Below, in pieces: positions 8,219-14,398 of a stretch of DNA of 14,981 nucleotides. Every line of letters starts with the position of its first letter. Position 1 is the first letter of the stretch. Source of the stretch: Hyphomonadaceae bacterium (GTDB lineage Bacteria > Pseudomonadota > Alphaproteobacteria > Caulobacterales > Aquidulcibacteraceae). The translations under genes were made by a program, and so were the position numbers. Location of the stretch: positions 1-14,981 of the forward strand of contig JAEUMU010000033.1 of NCBI GenBank assembly GCA_016791325.1, read 5' to 3'. The notes beneath the pieces are model-generated. The model was not told where the DNA came from and made no database searches. It saw nothing but the letters and a program-made list of their open reading frames with translations.

Positions 8219-8290
8219 GATTTAGTCCCGCGCCGATGAGGGAGGGTCGGCGCGGGAAGCGGTTCAGCGCGCCTTGGGGGAGGTTGCGCG
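8181..8290 (-). ncRNA. Candidate 3'-UTR small RNA with three CCUCCC-loop hairpins (CcsR/cuckoo-like)
   Basis: On the minus strand three stem-loops follow one another. The first is 5 bp (8268-8272 with 8286-8290) with a 13-nt loop containing CCTCCCCC. The second is 11 bp (8226-8236 with 8247-8257) with loop CCCTCCCTCA. The third is the 12-bp terminator stem (8187-8198 with 8207-8218) with loop CCCTCCCA, followed by TTTTCTTT. The loop motifs recur about every 36-40 nt and are complementary to Shine-Dalgarno sequences. Known alphaproteobacterial RNAs of the CcsR and 'cuckoo' groups have this design: hairpins with C/U-rich anti-SD loops and a terminator as last hairpin, often processed from an upstream mRNA. 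Here the series starts about 75 nt after the lipoprotein stop codon. I found no dedicated promoter. Structure seen; RNA production inferred. Confidence 0.45.
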
Positions 8291-8365
8291 GCAGAACGAT
8301 GAAGAGCATCGCGCAAGCGTGTGGCGCCGGTTTTTCACCGCCCGCCCCGTTGGCGCCAGTTTGTG

Positions 8366-8866
8366 TCAGCGCTGCGGTGGCGGTTCGGGGTTGCCGGGCA
8401 CGCGCGGCGCCTCCCGCGCTGGCCGCGCCTGGCCAACAACGCGCACGAACTCGCCGCGCGTCACCACGCCGTTTTCGTCATGATCGTAATCGCGGGCGCG
8501 GGCGCGCAGTTCAGTCTCGAACTCCTCGCGCGTGATGACGTTATCGACGTTGCGGTCGAAATCGAGCCTATAAGGGCCCATCTGGCCGCCGCCCAGCGCG
8601 ATATTCGACCAGTTCTGAAACTCGATCGGCTGCAGCTGCCCGTCGCCGCTGACATCGGCGCGCGCGAACTCGCGGGCGATGCCGGCTTCAATCTCTTCGC
8701 GCGTGAGGGAGAGGTCGCCATCCGCATCGAAGCCCACGAACAGCATCACGTCCGCCGAAAGCAGCGCCCGGATGGGATCGGGACGCGCTTCGCGCCGCCC
8801 GCCCGAGGCGCACGCGCCCAACGCCGCCGCCGCACACGCCAACACGGCGATCGTCCGCATATTCAT
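8366..8866 (-). CDS. EF-hand lipoprotein (four EF-hand loops)
   Basis: A 166-residue protein whose N-terminus ends in a lipobox (LGAC, lipidated Cys19), so it should be anchored in the membrane facing the periplasm. Four EF-hand loops follow: D47 (DADGDLSLTREE), D71 (DVSGDGQLQPIE), D104 (DRNVDNVITREE, with Asn where Gly is usual) and D128 (DHDENGVVTRGE). They form two pairs, each with a 24-residue offset, the same spacing as in the neighbouring six-hand protein. The C-terminus is Pro/Arg-rich. ATG 8866 (MNMR) is preceded by a strong AGGAGGGG site. It is divergent from the response-regulator gene and might be controlled by it. Function beyond metal binding is not visible. Confidence 0.88.
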   Translation of the reverse strand: MNMRTIAVLACAAAALGACASGGRREARPDPIRALLSADVMLFVGFDADGDLSLTREEIEAGIAREFARADVSGDGQLQPIEFQNWSNIALGGGQMGPYRLDFDRNVDNVITREEFETELRARARDYDHDENGVVTRGEFVRVVGQARPAREAPRVPGNPEPPPQR

Positions 8867-9043
8867 GCACACCCCTCCTGAAAACCGCCGCGCACCAAAT
8901 CGGCCCACCAAGGCCTTCCTGTGGCGGAGGTCCGCCCCGTTTGTGCCTAAGTGTGTCATCAGGGGGCGCTTGCCAAGCTTTGGCACGCTTTCGCGACGCC
9001 CTGCCGGTAGATTTTTGCCCCGGCGGGCGGCACATCATGACAT
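8867..9043. promoter_or_regulatory. Divergent control region between EF-hand lipoprotein and two-component system
   Basis: These 177 bp must hold the start signals for both the lipoprotein (minus) and the response regulator (plus). A perfect inverted repeat TGCCAA-GCT-TTGGCA lies at 8971-8985, a plausible operator half-way between the genes. A small hairpin GGCGG-AGGT-CCGCC lies at 8923-8936 and the lipoprotein's AGGAGGGG ribosome site at 8872-8879. I could not assign -35/-10 boxes with confidence. Autoregulation by the response regulator is a guess from position. Confidence 0.4.
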
Positions 9044-9766
9044 ATGACGCCGGAAGATCCGCACATCCTGGTCGTGGACGACCACCGCGAAATCCGCGAG
9101 TCGCTGGCCCAGTTCCTGCGCAAGAACGGCCGCCGCGCGACTGCTGTGGAGAACGCCGAAGCCGCGCGCAAGGCGATCAAGGAGAACCGGATCGATCTCG
9201 TCATCCTCGACATCATGATGCCGGGCGAAGATGGCCTTTCCCTTTGCCGCCACATTCGCGAGGCCAACAACATTCCGGTGATCCTGCTTTCCGCCCGCGC
9301 GGAAGAGCTGGACCGCATCATCGGCCTTGAGGTCGGCGCCGATGATTATGTGGTCAAGCCGTTCAACCCGCGCGAGCTGCTTGCTCGCATTGACGCAGTG
9401 CTGCGCCGCACCCACGCGCTGCCGCCTGAAGCCCAGGCGCCGACCGGCGAAGCGCTGCGCTTCGATCGCTGGACGCTGAAAATCGCTGAGCGCGAACTGG
9501 TCGATGAGGAGGGCGTCGCGCACGAACTATCGACCGGCGAGTATCGCCTGCTGATGACCTTCCTGCAGCGCCCCAAGATCGTGCTTTCGCGCGATCAGCT
9601 GCTCGATCTTGCCTTCGATCGCGGCTCGGACGTGTTCGACCGCGCCGTGGATACGCAAGTCTCGCGGCTGCGCCGCAAGATCGAAGCCGACGCCCGCACT
9701 CCGAAACTGATCAAGACGGTTTGGGGCGGCGGCTATGTGTTCACCGCGCCGGTGGAAAAGGCGTGA
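9044..9766 (+). CDS. OmpR-family response regulator
   Basis: A 240-residue protein with an N-terminal receiver domain: acidic pair D12-D13, phospho-acceptor D56 in ILDIMMPG, Ser83 and Lys105 in VVKPFNP. A C-terminal winged-helix DNA-binding domain follows, with LSTGEYRLLMTFL, QVSRLRRKIE and the end WGGGYVF. It should be phosphorylated by the kinase encoded next and regulate transcription. An in-frame TGA at 9038-9040 limits the start to ATG 9044; the ribosome site is weak. The stop overlaps the kinase start (GTGA), so the pair is translated together. The sequence resembles OmpR more than PhoB, but the regulon cannot be read from sequence. Confidence 0.95.
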   Translation: MTPEDPHILVVDDHREIRESLAQFLRKNGRRATAVENAEAARKAIKENRIDLVILDIMMPGEDGLSLCRHIREANNIPVILLSARAEELDRIIGLEVGADDYVVKPFNPRELLARIDAVLRRTHALPPEAQAPTGEALRFDRWTLKIAERELVDEEGVAHELSTGEYRLLMTFLQRPKIVLSRDQLLDLAFDRGSDVFDRAVDTQVSRLRRKIEADARTPKLIKTVWGGGYVFTAPVEKA

Positions 9767-11166
9767 GCTTCAATCCGCTCAACACGCTGACAGGGCGCCT
9801 CGTCCTAGTGACGGTGATGGCGGTGTTCATTTCTTACGCCGCCGCCTTCCTGCTCTACGCGAACGAGCGCGGCGCGGCGCTGCGGCGGGCGGCGGAAACC
9901 GCCGTCGCTGATCGCGTCGCCTTCACGGCCGAGCGCTTGCTGGCGCTGCCGCCGGATCGGCGCGCCGCGCTCGCCGAACAAGCGCGTGACTTTGGCGTCC
10001 GTTACAGCGTCGACGCCGCCCCCATTGTCGATCAGCCGGCGCGCAGCGGCAGCGCCGCACGCATCGCCCGCAGCATTTCCGAACAATTAAGCGGCGCCGA
10101 CGTTCGCGCCGCCTCGCGCATCGCCAACGCGCCTCCTCGCGGCTGGCGGCGCCACAACCCTGATGATTCCGAAGACGCCGCGCCGATGCCGATGCGCCGC
10201 CAAGCGCCGCCTCTTGCGGCGGACGCCGAACGCCGCATCACGCTCGTCTCGCTCTCGGTGCAACTCTCGCAAGGCGCTTGGCTGAATGCACGCGCGCGTC
10301 TGCCGGGGCCGCGTCCCGCGCCGCTGGGCGTGATCGCGGCCGGATTGCTGACGCTGATCGCGGTTGGCGTCGGCGCGGCCTTCGTGGCGCGCCAGATCGG
10401 GCGCCCGCTCGCGCAGCTCGCCGATGCAGCTCAGGCCTTGGGCTCGGGGCAAACTAACGTCAGCGCGCCGGTGCAAGGCCCGCAGGACGTGCGCCGCGCC
10501 GCCGCGGCGTTCAACGCCATGGCCGCGCGGCTGGGGCGCCAGCTGAGCCGCCAGCGGCAAATGCTGTGGGCGCTCAGCCACGATTTGCGCACGCCGATCA
10601 CCGCCATGCGCCTGCGCGCAGAGTTGATCGAGGACGATGCGTTGCGCCAGCGCCTGCTCGCCCCGATCGCCGAGATGGAGCGCATGACCGAACAAGCGCT
10701 CTCTCTTGCCCGCGCGGGCGCCAGCGAAGAAGCGCGCACCGAGGTCGATCTCGCCGAAATCGCCCGCACGCTCAGCGGCGAGTTGGAGGATATGGGGCTG
10801 GCGATCACCGCCGAGGCGCCGGCGCCTATATTGGTGTTGTGCCGGCCCAGCGAAATCGCGCGCGCGCTGCGCAATATGGCGGAGAACGCAGCCAAATACG
10901 CAGGCGGCGGCGTGATGGCGGTGTATCGCGCTTCGCCGGCGGAAGTGGTGGCGGAGGTGCGTGACGAAGGCCCGGGCGTGGCGCCCGATCAGATCGCGCG
11001 TCTCACCGAACCATTCTTCCGCGCCGACGCGGCGCGCTCGGGAGAAGACGGCGCGGGGCTGGGCTTGGCCATCGCGCAAGCCATCGCCGATAGCCACGGC
11101 GGGCGCCTGGTGCTGGAGAACCGCACGCCGCGGGGCTTTTCAGCCAAGCTGATCCTGCCGGGCTAG
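9763..11166 (+). CDS. EnvZ-like sensor histidine kinase
   Basis: A 467-residue kinase starting at GTG 9763, which overlaps the regulator's stop (GTGA). The order is membrane segment 1 (about 12-33), a periplasmic region of about 150 residues with an Arg/Pro-rich stretch near 125-150, membrane segment 2 (about 187-208), HAMP (about 209-262), then the H-box ALSHDLRTPIT with phosphorylatable His273. The ATPase domain has N-box residues N371 and N375 (NMAENAAKY), G1 DEGPG (401-405), F-box PFFR (417-420) and G2 GAGLGLA (430-436). All catalytic elements are intact. SHDLRTPIT is the EnvZ-type H-box. The periplasmic domain shows no family I recognise, so the stimulus is unknown. The adjacent EF-hand genes make a divalent-cation or envelope signal an attractive but untested idea. 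Confidence 0.94.
   Translation: MSFNPLNTLTGRLVLVTVMAVFISYAAAFLLYANERGAALRRAAETAVADRVAFTAERLLALPPDRRAALAEQARDFGVRYSVDAAPIVDQPARSGSAARIARSISEQLSGADVRAASRIANAPPRGWRRHNPDDSEDAAPMPMRRQAPPLAADAERRITLVSLSVQLSQGAWLNARARLPGPRPAPLGVIAAGLLTLIAVGVGAAFVARQIGRPLAQLADAAQALGSGQTNVSAPVQGPQDVRRAAAAFNAMAARLGRQLSRQRQMLWALSHDLRTPITAMRLRAELIEDDALRQRLLAPIAEMERMTEQALSLARAGASEEARTEVDLAEIARTLSGELEDMGLAITAEAPAPILVLCRPSEIARALRNMAENAAKYAGGGVMAVYRASPAEVVAEVRDEGPGVAPDQIARLTEPFFRADAARSGEDGAGLGLAIAQAIADSHGGRLVLENRTPRGFSAKLILPG
11163..11166. other. CTAG shared by two convergent stop codons
   Basis: The palindrome CTAG gives TAG on each strand. It ends the kinase gene (plus, 11164-11166) and the acetyltransferase gene (minus, 11165-11163). 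There is no intergenic DNA, and no intrinsic terminator can lie between the two genes. Confidence 0.95.
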
Positions 11167-11687
11167 ATCGCCCGCGCCAGCACCACGAACACCAGATCGC
11201 GGGTTTTCGGCAGCCCGAAGCGCGGATCGTCCAGCGGGAACGGCTCCTCGCGGCCCGTTAGCGCGTAGCCGCGGCGCAGATACCACTCGACCAGTTCCCG
11301 GCGCTGCTTGATCACGGTGAGCTCCATCGTATGCGCGCCCAGCGCATCGCGCGCATGCGCCTCCGCCGCGCCGATCAGCGCCCTGCCGACGCCGCCCGCC
11401 TGCAGCGACGGCGAAACCGTCAGCAGGCCCATATAGCCCACGCCCCCGCCCTTGTCGGCGATCAGCACGCAGCCGATCAGCGCGCCATCGCGTTCGGCCA
11501 GCAGAATAGTCTGCGCCGGATCGGCGATCATTTCCGCGAGCGCGGCCTGATCGGTGCGCTGGCCGCCGAGCAGATCAGCTTCATGCGTCCAGCCCTGCTT
11601 GGCGCTATCGCCGCGGTAGCCGCTTTCCACCAGCGCATGCAGCGCGGGGATATCGCTTGGCGTCGCGGCGCGGAAACTGACGCCCAT
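11163..11687 (-). CDS. GNAT-family N-acetyltransferase
   Basis: A 174-residue acetyl-CoA-dependent acyltransferase fold. Acceptor-side N-terminus SFRAATPSDIPALHALV, central strand AERDGALIGCVLIAD (64-78), and the CoA-binding motif A, LLTVSPSLQAGGVGRAL (88-104), with the Q-x-G-G-x-G pyrophosphate loop. The C-terminal ELVEWYLRRGYALTGR is the usual WYxxxGF-type motif B. The substrate cannot be told. The start ATG 11687 lies two bases after the dcd stop (TGAGCATG), so it is probably coupled to dcd. A TTG at 11699 would add four residues. Its TAG stop shares the CTAG at 11163-11166 with the stop of the convergent kinase gene. Confidence 0.9.
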   Translation of the reverse strand: MGVSFRAATPSDIPALHALVESGYRGDSAKQGWTHEADLLGGQRTDQAALAEMIADPAQTILLAERDGALIGCVLIADKGGGVGYMGLLTVSPSLQAGGVGRALIGAAEAHARDALGAHTMELTVIKQRRELVEWYLRRGYALTGREEPFPLDDPRFGLPKTRDLVFVVLARAI

Positions 11688-11689
11688 GC

Positions 11690-12697
11690 TCAACGCCAAG
11701 GCGCGAAATGCTTGGAGAGTTTCAAGCCCTGCCCCTGATAGTTCGAGCCCGCCTCGCCATACAGGCGCTCTACCGGGCCGGAGAGCTTCTCAAACACCAG
11801 CTTGCCCACGGGCTGCCCGTCTTCCACGAAGAACGGCACATCGCGCGAGCGGACCTCCAGCACCGCGCGCCCCTCATTCGGCGCGATGCCGAAGCCGGGG
11901 TCGAAGAAGCCCGCATAGTGCGCGCGAAACTCGCCCAGCTCCGGGCGGATCGGCGCCATCTCGGCAGCTTCATCGACCGGGATGACGACATTTTCCTTCG
12001 ACGCGAAAATGTAGAACTGGCCGGGATCGAGCACGACGCGCCCATCGCGCGCATCGAGCGGCTCCCAGAAATCGCGCGGATCGTAGGCGGCGATGCGATC
12101 CACATCGACAACGCCGGAATGGCGCTTGGCGCGAAACCCGACCGGGCCCTTGAGCGAGAGATCCATAGTGAAATTGATCTCGCGCACCGGCTTGGCCCCG
12201 CCCCGGCGCAGCCGCACCTGGCTCAGCCGCGTGCCGGTGCGCACCAGCACGGAGAAGGTGCATGGGCTGATCTCCGCCCACATCGGGCCGTGATAGCCGG
12301 GAGGGATGTAATCGAACGCAGTCGCGCCATCAGTGATGAGGCGGGTGAACACATCAATGCGCCCGGTTGAGCTTTTCGGATTGGCGGCGCCGTGAATGTG
12401 CTGCGGAAGCGACAATTCTTCCTGCACCTCGACCAGATAGACACAACCAGTTTCCAGCACGGCCCCGCCGGTAAGATCGATCTTGTGCATGACCAGCTGA
12501 TCATCCAGGCGCGCGCGCACCGTAGCGCCGGCGCCAGGCAGGAAGCTGGCGCGCAACCGGTAGGCGGTTTCCCCAAGCCGCAAATCCAGGCTGGCCGGCT
12601 GGATCTGATCGTCCAGAAACGGCGCATCGGCGGCGATCCAGCCCTCGCGGATGGCGCGCTTGAGTTCGCTATCAGAGAGAACGCCGTGTGTGGTCAA
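11690..12697 (-). CDS. dcd: 2'-deoxycytidine 5'-triphosphate deaminase, long two-domain form
   Basis: A 335-residue protein of the long alphaproteobacterial dCTP-deaminase type (DCD_N family), about twice the length of E. coli Dcd. The first half carries the catalytic-type motif NPKSSTGR (106-113) and a WAEI glutamate (E142). The second half repeats the fold with FFDPGFG (264-270), VLEVRS (E281) and the Dcd-like ending FEKLSGP...YQGQGLKLSKHF, but lacks the SSxxR motif. The enzyme deaminates dCTP to dUTP, the source of dUMP for thymidylate synthesis. The only start that keeps the whole N-terminus is TTG 12697, which has a weak, distant AAGGA. It is divergent from apaG and probably in operon with the acetyltransferase gene. 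Confidence 0.9.
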   Translation of the reverse strand: MTTHGVLSDSELKRAIREGWIAADAPFLDDQIQPASLDLRLGETAYRLRASFLPGAGATVRARLDDQLVMHKIDLTGGAVLETGCVYLVEVQEELSLPQHIHGAANPKSSTGRIDVFTRLITDGATAFDYIPPGYHGPMWAEISPCTFSVLVRTGTRLSQVRLRRGGAKPVREINFTMDLSLKGPVGFRAKRHSGVVDVDRIAAYDPRDFWEPLDARDGRVVLDPGQFYIFASKENVVIPVDEAAEMAPIRPELGEFRAHYAGFFDPGFGIAPNEGRAVLEVRSRDVPFFVEDGQPVGKLVFEKLSGPVERLYGEAGSNYQGQGLKLSKHFAPWR

Positions 12698-12739
12698 AGC
12701 CGGGCCGATCCTTGATTTCCCCGCCCTTGCTGGCCCGCT

Positions 12740-12768
12740 TTGTCGGCGCCGGCAAGCCCCGCTATGAT
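12740..12768 (+). promoter_or_regulatory. Sigma-70-type promoter of apaG, predicted leaderless
   Basis: TTGTCG (12740-12745) and TATGAT (12763-12768) are separated by exactly 17 bp. Written in the Caulobacter housekeeping-sigma form, TTGTCGG and GCTATGAT stand 14 bp apart, close to TTGACGS-N10-14-GCTANAWC. The expected transcription start, about 7 bases after the -10, falls on or next to the A of the apaG ATG (12775). This fits the lack of any Shine-Dalgarno sequence there. Confidence 0.6.
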
Positions 12769-12774
12769 GACCCC

Positions 12775-13170
12775 ATGTACGAGCAAGAGACCTCCGGCCT
12801 GATGGTGCGGGTGCAGCCCCAGTTCCTGCCCGAAGAATCGGCGCCGGATGATAACCGCTTCGTCTGGGCCTACACGATCGAGATCGAGAACCGCAGCGCC
12901 GAGCCGGTGCAGCTGATCTCCCGCTTCTGGCGCATCACCGACGAGAACGGACTGACCCAGGAGGTCACCGGCGAAGGCGTGATCGGCCAACAGCCGGTGA
13001 TCCCGCCCGGCCAAAGCTTCCGCTACACCAGCGCCGCGCCGCTGGCCGCGCCTTCGGGGGTGATGATGGGCGCCTATTCGATGCGCCGCATCAAGGATGG
13101 CGCGGCATTCGACATCGCTGTGCCGCTGTTCGCGCTCGATAGCCCCCATCAGCAGAGATTGGCCAATTGA
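12775..13170 (+). CDS. apaG: ApaG domain protein
   Basis: A 131-residue single-domain protein with the fibronectin-type beta fold of ApaG. It matches the family through FVWAYTIEIENRS (about 28-40), VQLISRFWRITDENG and the GEGVIGQQPVIPPGQSFRYTS core with PSGVMMGAYSM near the end. ApaG was linked to Co2+/Mg2+ resistance in enterobacteria, and related domains occur in eukaryotic F-box proteins; its biochemical role is still poorly defined. The start at MYEQETSGL matches the family N-terminus. No ribosome site is present, consistent with the leaderless promoter directly upstream. The stop overlaps the next gene's start by one base (TGATG), so the two form an operon. Confidence 0.92.
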   Translation: MYEQETSGLMVRVQPQFLPEESAPDDNRFVWAYTIEIENRSAEPVQLISRFWRITDENGLTQEVTGEGVIGQQPVIPPGQSFRYTSAAPLAAPSGVMMGAYSMRRIKDGAAFDIAVPLFALDSPHQQRLAN

Positions 13171-13718
13171 TGAGCAATGATGCGTTCGCCGAGGCCATGC
13201 GCCGCGTCGTCACCGGTGAAGATAGCGATGGCCGCTCACTGGTGATTGTAGACGGCGCGCCCGCGGGCGCGATCGGCGATCCCGCTTTGGGCGGCTTGTT
13301 TGAAATCTGGCATGAGGCGGTAAGCGGCGCGTTCAACAAGCACGACACCGCCGATCGCGGCGAAGCCCGCCCAATTCTTTCGCCCAGCGAAGGCAAGGTG
13401 AAAGTGCGCTGGTTCGTGATCGCGCCGCTCCCTGACGGCGCGCCGCCAGAGATGGTGAAGCCGCTGGTGCGCCAGCGCTTCGCGGAGTTCGGCGCCGAAC
13501 ACGAACTGACCAATCAGGACCGCCACCCTGCGATGCACAAGACTGAAACGCTCGACATCATCTGCCTCATCCAGGGCGAAGCTTCGCTGATCCTCGACAA
13601 TGAGGAGCGCCGATTGAAGCCGGGCAACATCGTTATCCAACGCGGCACGAGCCATGGCTGGACCGCCCATGGCGGACCTGCCCTATTCTTGGCGGTCCTG
13701 ATTGACCGCCACGCCTGA
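13170..13718 (+). CDS. Cupin-domain protein
   Basis: A 182-residue protein. The first 110 residues show no motif I recognise. The C-terminal 65 form a small cupin barrel: MHKTETLDIICLIQGE (122-137), then LKPGNIVIQRGTSHGW (139-154). The first cupin motif keeps only one of the usual two histidines (H123), as in the common MHxTxTxDY-type bacterial cupins, and H152 sits in motif 2. Metal binding is therefore possible but not assured, and the substrate is unknown. The start ATG overlaps the apaG stop (TGATG). The last 36 bases overlap, tail to tail, the end of the DUF502 gene on the other strand. Confidence 0.85.
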   Translation: MSNDAFAEAMRRVVTGEDSDGRSLVIVDGAPAGAIGDPALGGLFEIWHEAVSGAFNKHDTADRGEARPILSPSEGKVKVRWFVIAPLPDGAPPEMVKPLVRQRFAEFGAEHELTNQDRHPAMHKTETLDIICLIQGEASLILDNEERRLKPGNIVIQRGTSHGWTAHGGPALFLAVLIDRHA

Positions 13719-14396
13719 CGACGGCGCCGGCGCGGCGGTGTGGAAGGTGATGCGATCGGGCGCAGTGACGCCAGCGGAGACGATGAACTGGATCGCTTCC
13801 GCGGTGGTCCAATCGAGCCATACCAGACGATGCGCCGGCACGATTTCGACATAGCCGGAGGTGGGATTCGGCGTGGTCGGAACATAAACGGCGACGAGGT
13901 GTTCGCCCGTGATCGTATCGCGAAACTCGCGCGTCACCAGGCCCACCGCCTTCATGTGCTCGGACGGAAACTCGATCAGCACAACCTTCTTCGCCGCTGC
14001 TTCGGGCGACTGGAAGCTCTCGATCAATTGGCGCGCCGAAGCATAAACAACACTCGCGATGGGAATTTTCGCCACCACGCGACTCACCCACTCGCCGAAC
14101 ACGCGGCCAACGAAATTGCCCGCAAGCAGCCCCGCAATGGTCAGCAGCGCCAAAGCGAACGCGAGCTCCAGCAGCGGTTCGGCCATCGGCCGCTCAAGCA
14201 GCGCTTCAACCGGCGGCGCGGATTGCGCCAGCCAGCCCAGCACCGGGCGAGCGATCAAACCGCCCACGAACGAAAACAATTGCACCAGCAACCAGAGAAT
14301 CCATAGCGTCAGCCCCAGCGGGGCCAGCGCCAGCGCGCCAATGGTCAACAGCTGAATCCAGCGCCCCAGCATCCAACCCACGCCGTGACGCGCCAT
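13683..14396 (-). CDS. DUF502 family membrane protein
   Basis: A 237-residue inner-membrane protein. It has two hydrophobic segments: about 12-50 (long, with LTIGALALAPLGLTLWILW, possibly re-entrant) and about 73-98. A soluble C-terminal domain carries the DUF502 hallmark YVPTTPNPTSGYVEIVPAHR and later FIVSAGVTAPD. DUF502 proteins are widespread in bacteria and plants; no molecular function is established that I can name with confidence. ATG 14396 follows GGAGAG and lies two bases after the upstream hydrolase stop (TGAGCATG), so they are probably cotranscribed. The C-terminal tail is coded by bases that also encode the end of the cupin gene. Confidence 0.9.
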   Translation of the reverse strand: MARHGVGWMLGRWIQLLTIGALALAPLGLTLWILWLLVQLFSFVGGLIARPVLGWLAQSAPPVEALLERPMAEPLLELAFALALLTIAGLLAGNFVGRVFGEWVSRVVAKIPIASVVYASARQLIESFQSPEAAAKKVVLIEFPSEHMKAVGLVTREFRDTITGEHLVAVYVPTTPNPTSGYVEIVPAHRLVWLDWTTAEAIQFIVSAGVTAPDRITFHTAAPAPSSGVAVNQDRQE

Positions 14397-14398
14397 GC

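Noticed and set aside
8073..8309. Upstream in-frame extension of the six-EF-hand gene to an ATG at 8309
   Set aside because: It would place the intrinsic terminator and RNA hairpins inside the gene, has no ribosome site, and puts 79 residues before an obvious signal peptide. ATG 8072 has a strong AAGGAG.
8980..9013. TTGGCA and TAGATT as a promoter for the response regulator
   Set aside because: The spacing is 22 bp, too long for a sigma-70-type promoter, and no other pair in the gap fitted better.
8941..9330. Plus-strand frame overlapping the start of the response regulator
   Set aside because: It runs out of frame through the receiver domain; the regulator frame has all expected residues.
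10087..11097. 336-codon open frame on the minus strand
   Set aside because: Antisense to the histidine kinase gene, which has intact H, N, G1 and G2 boxes; the antisense product has no family features.
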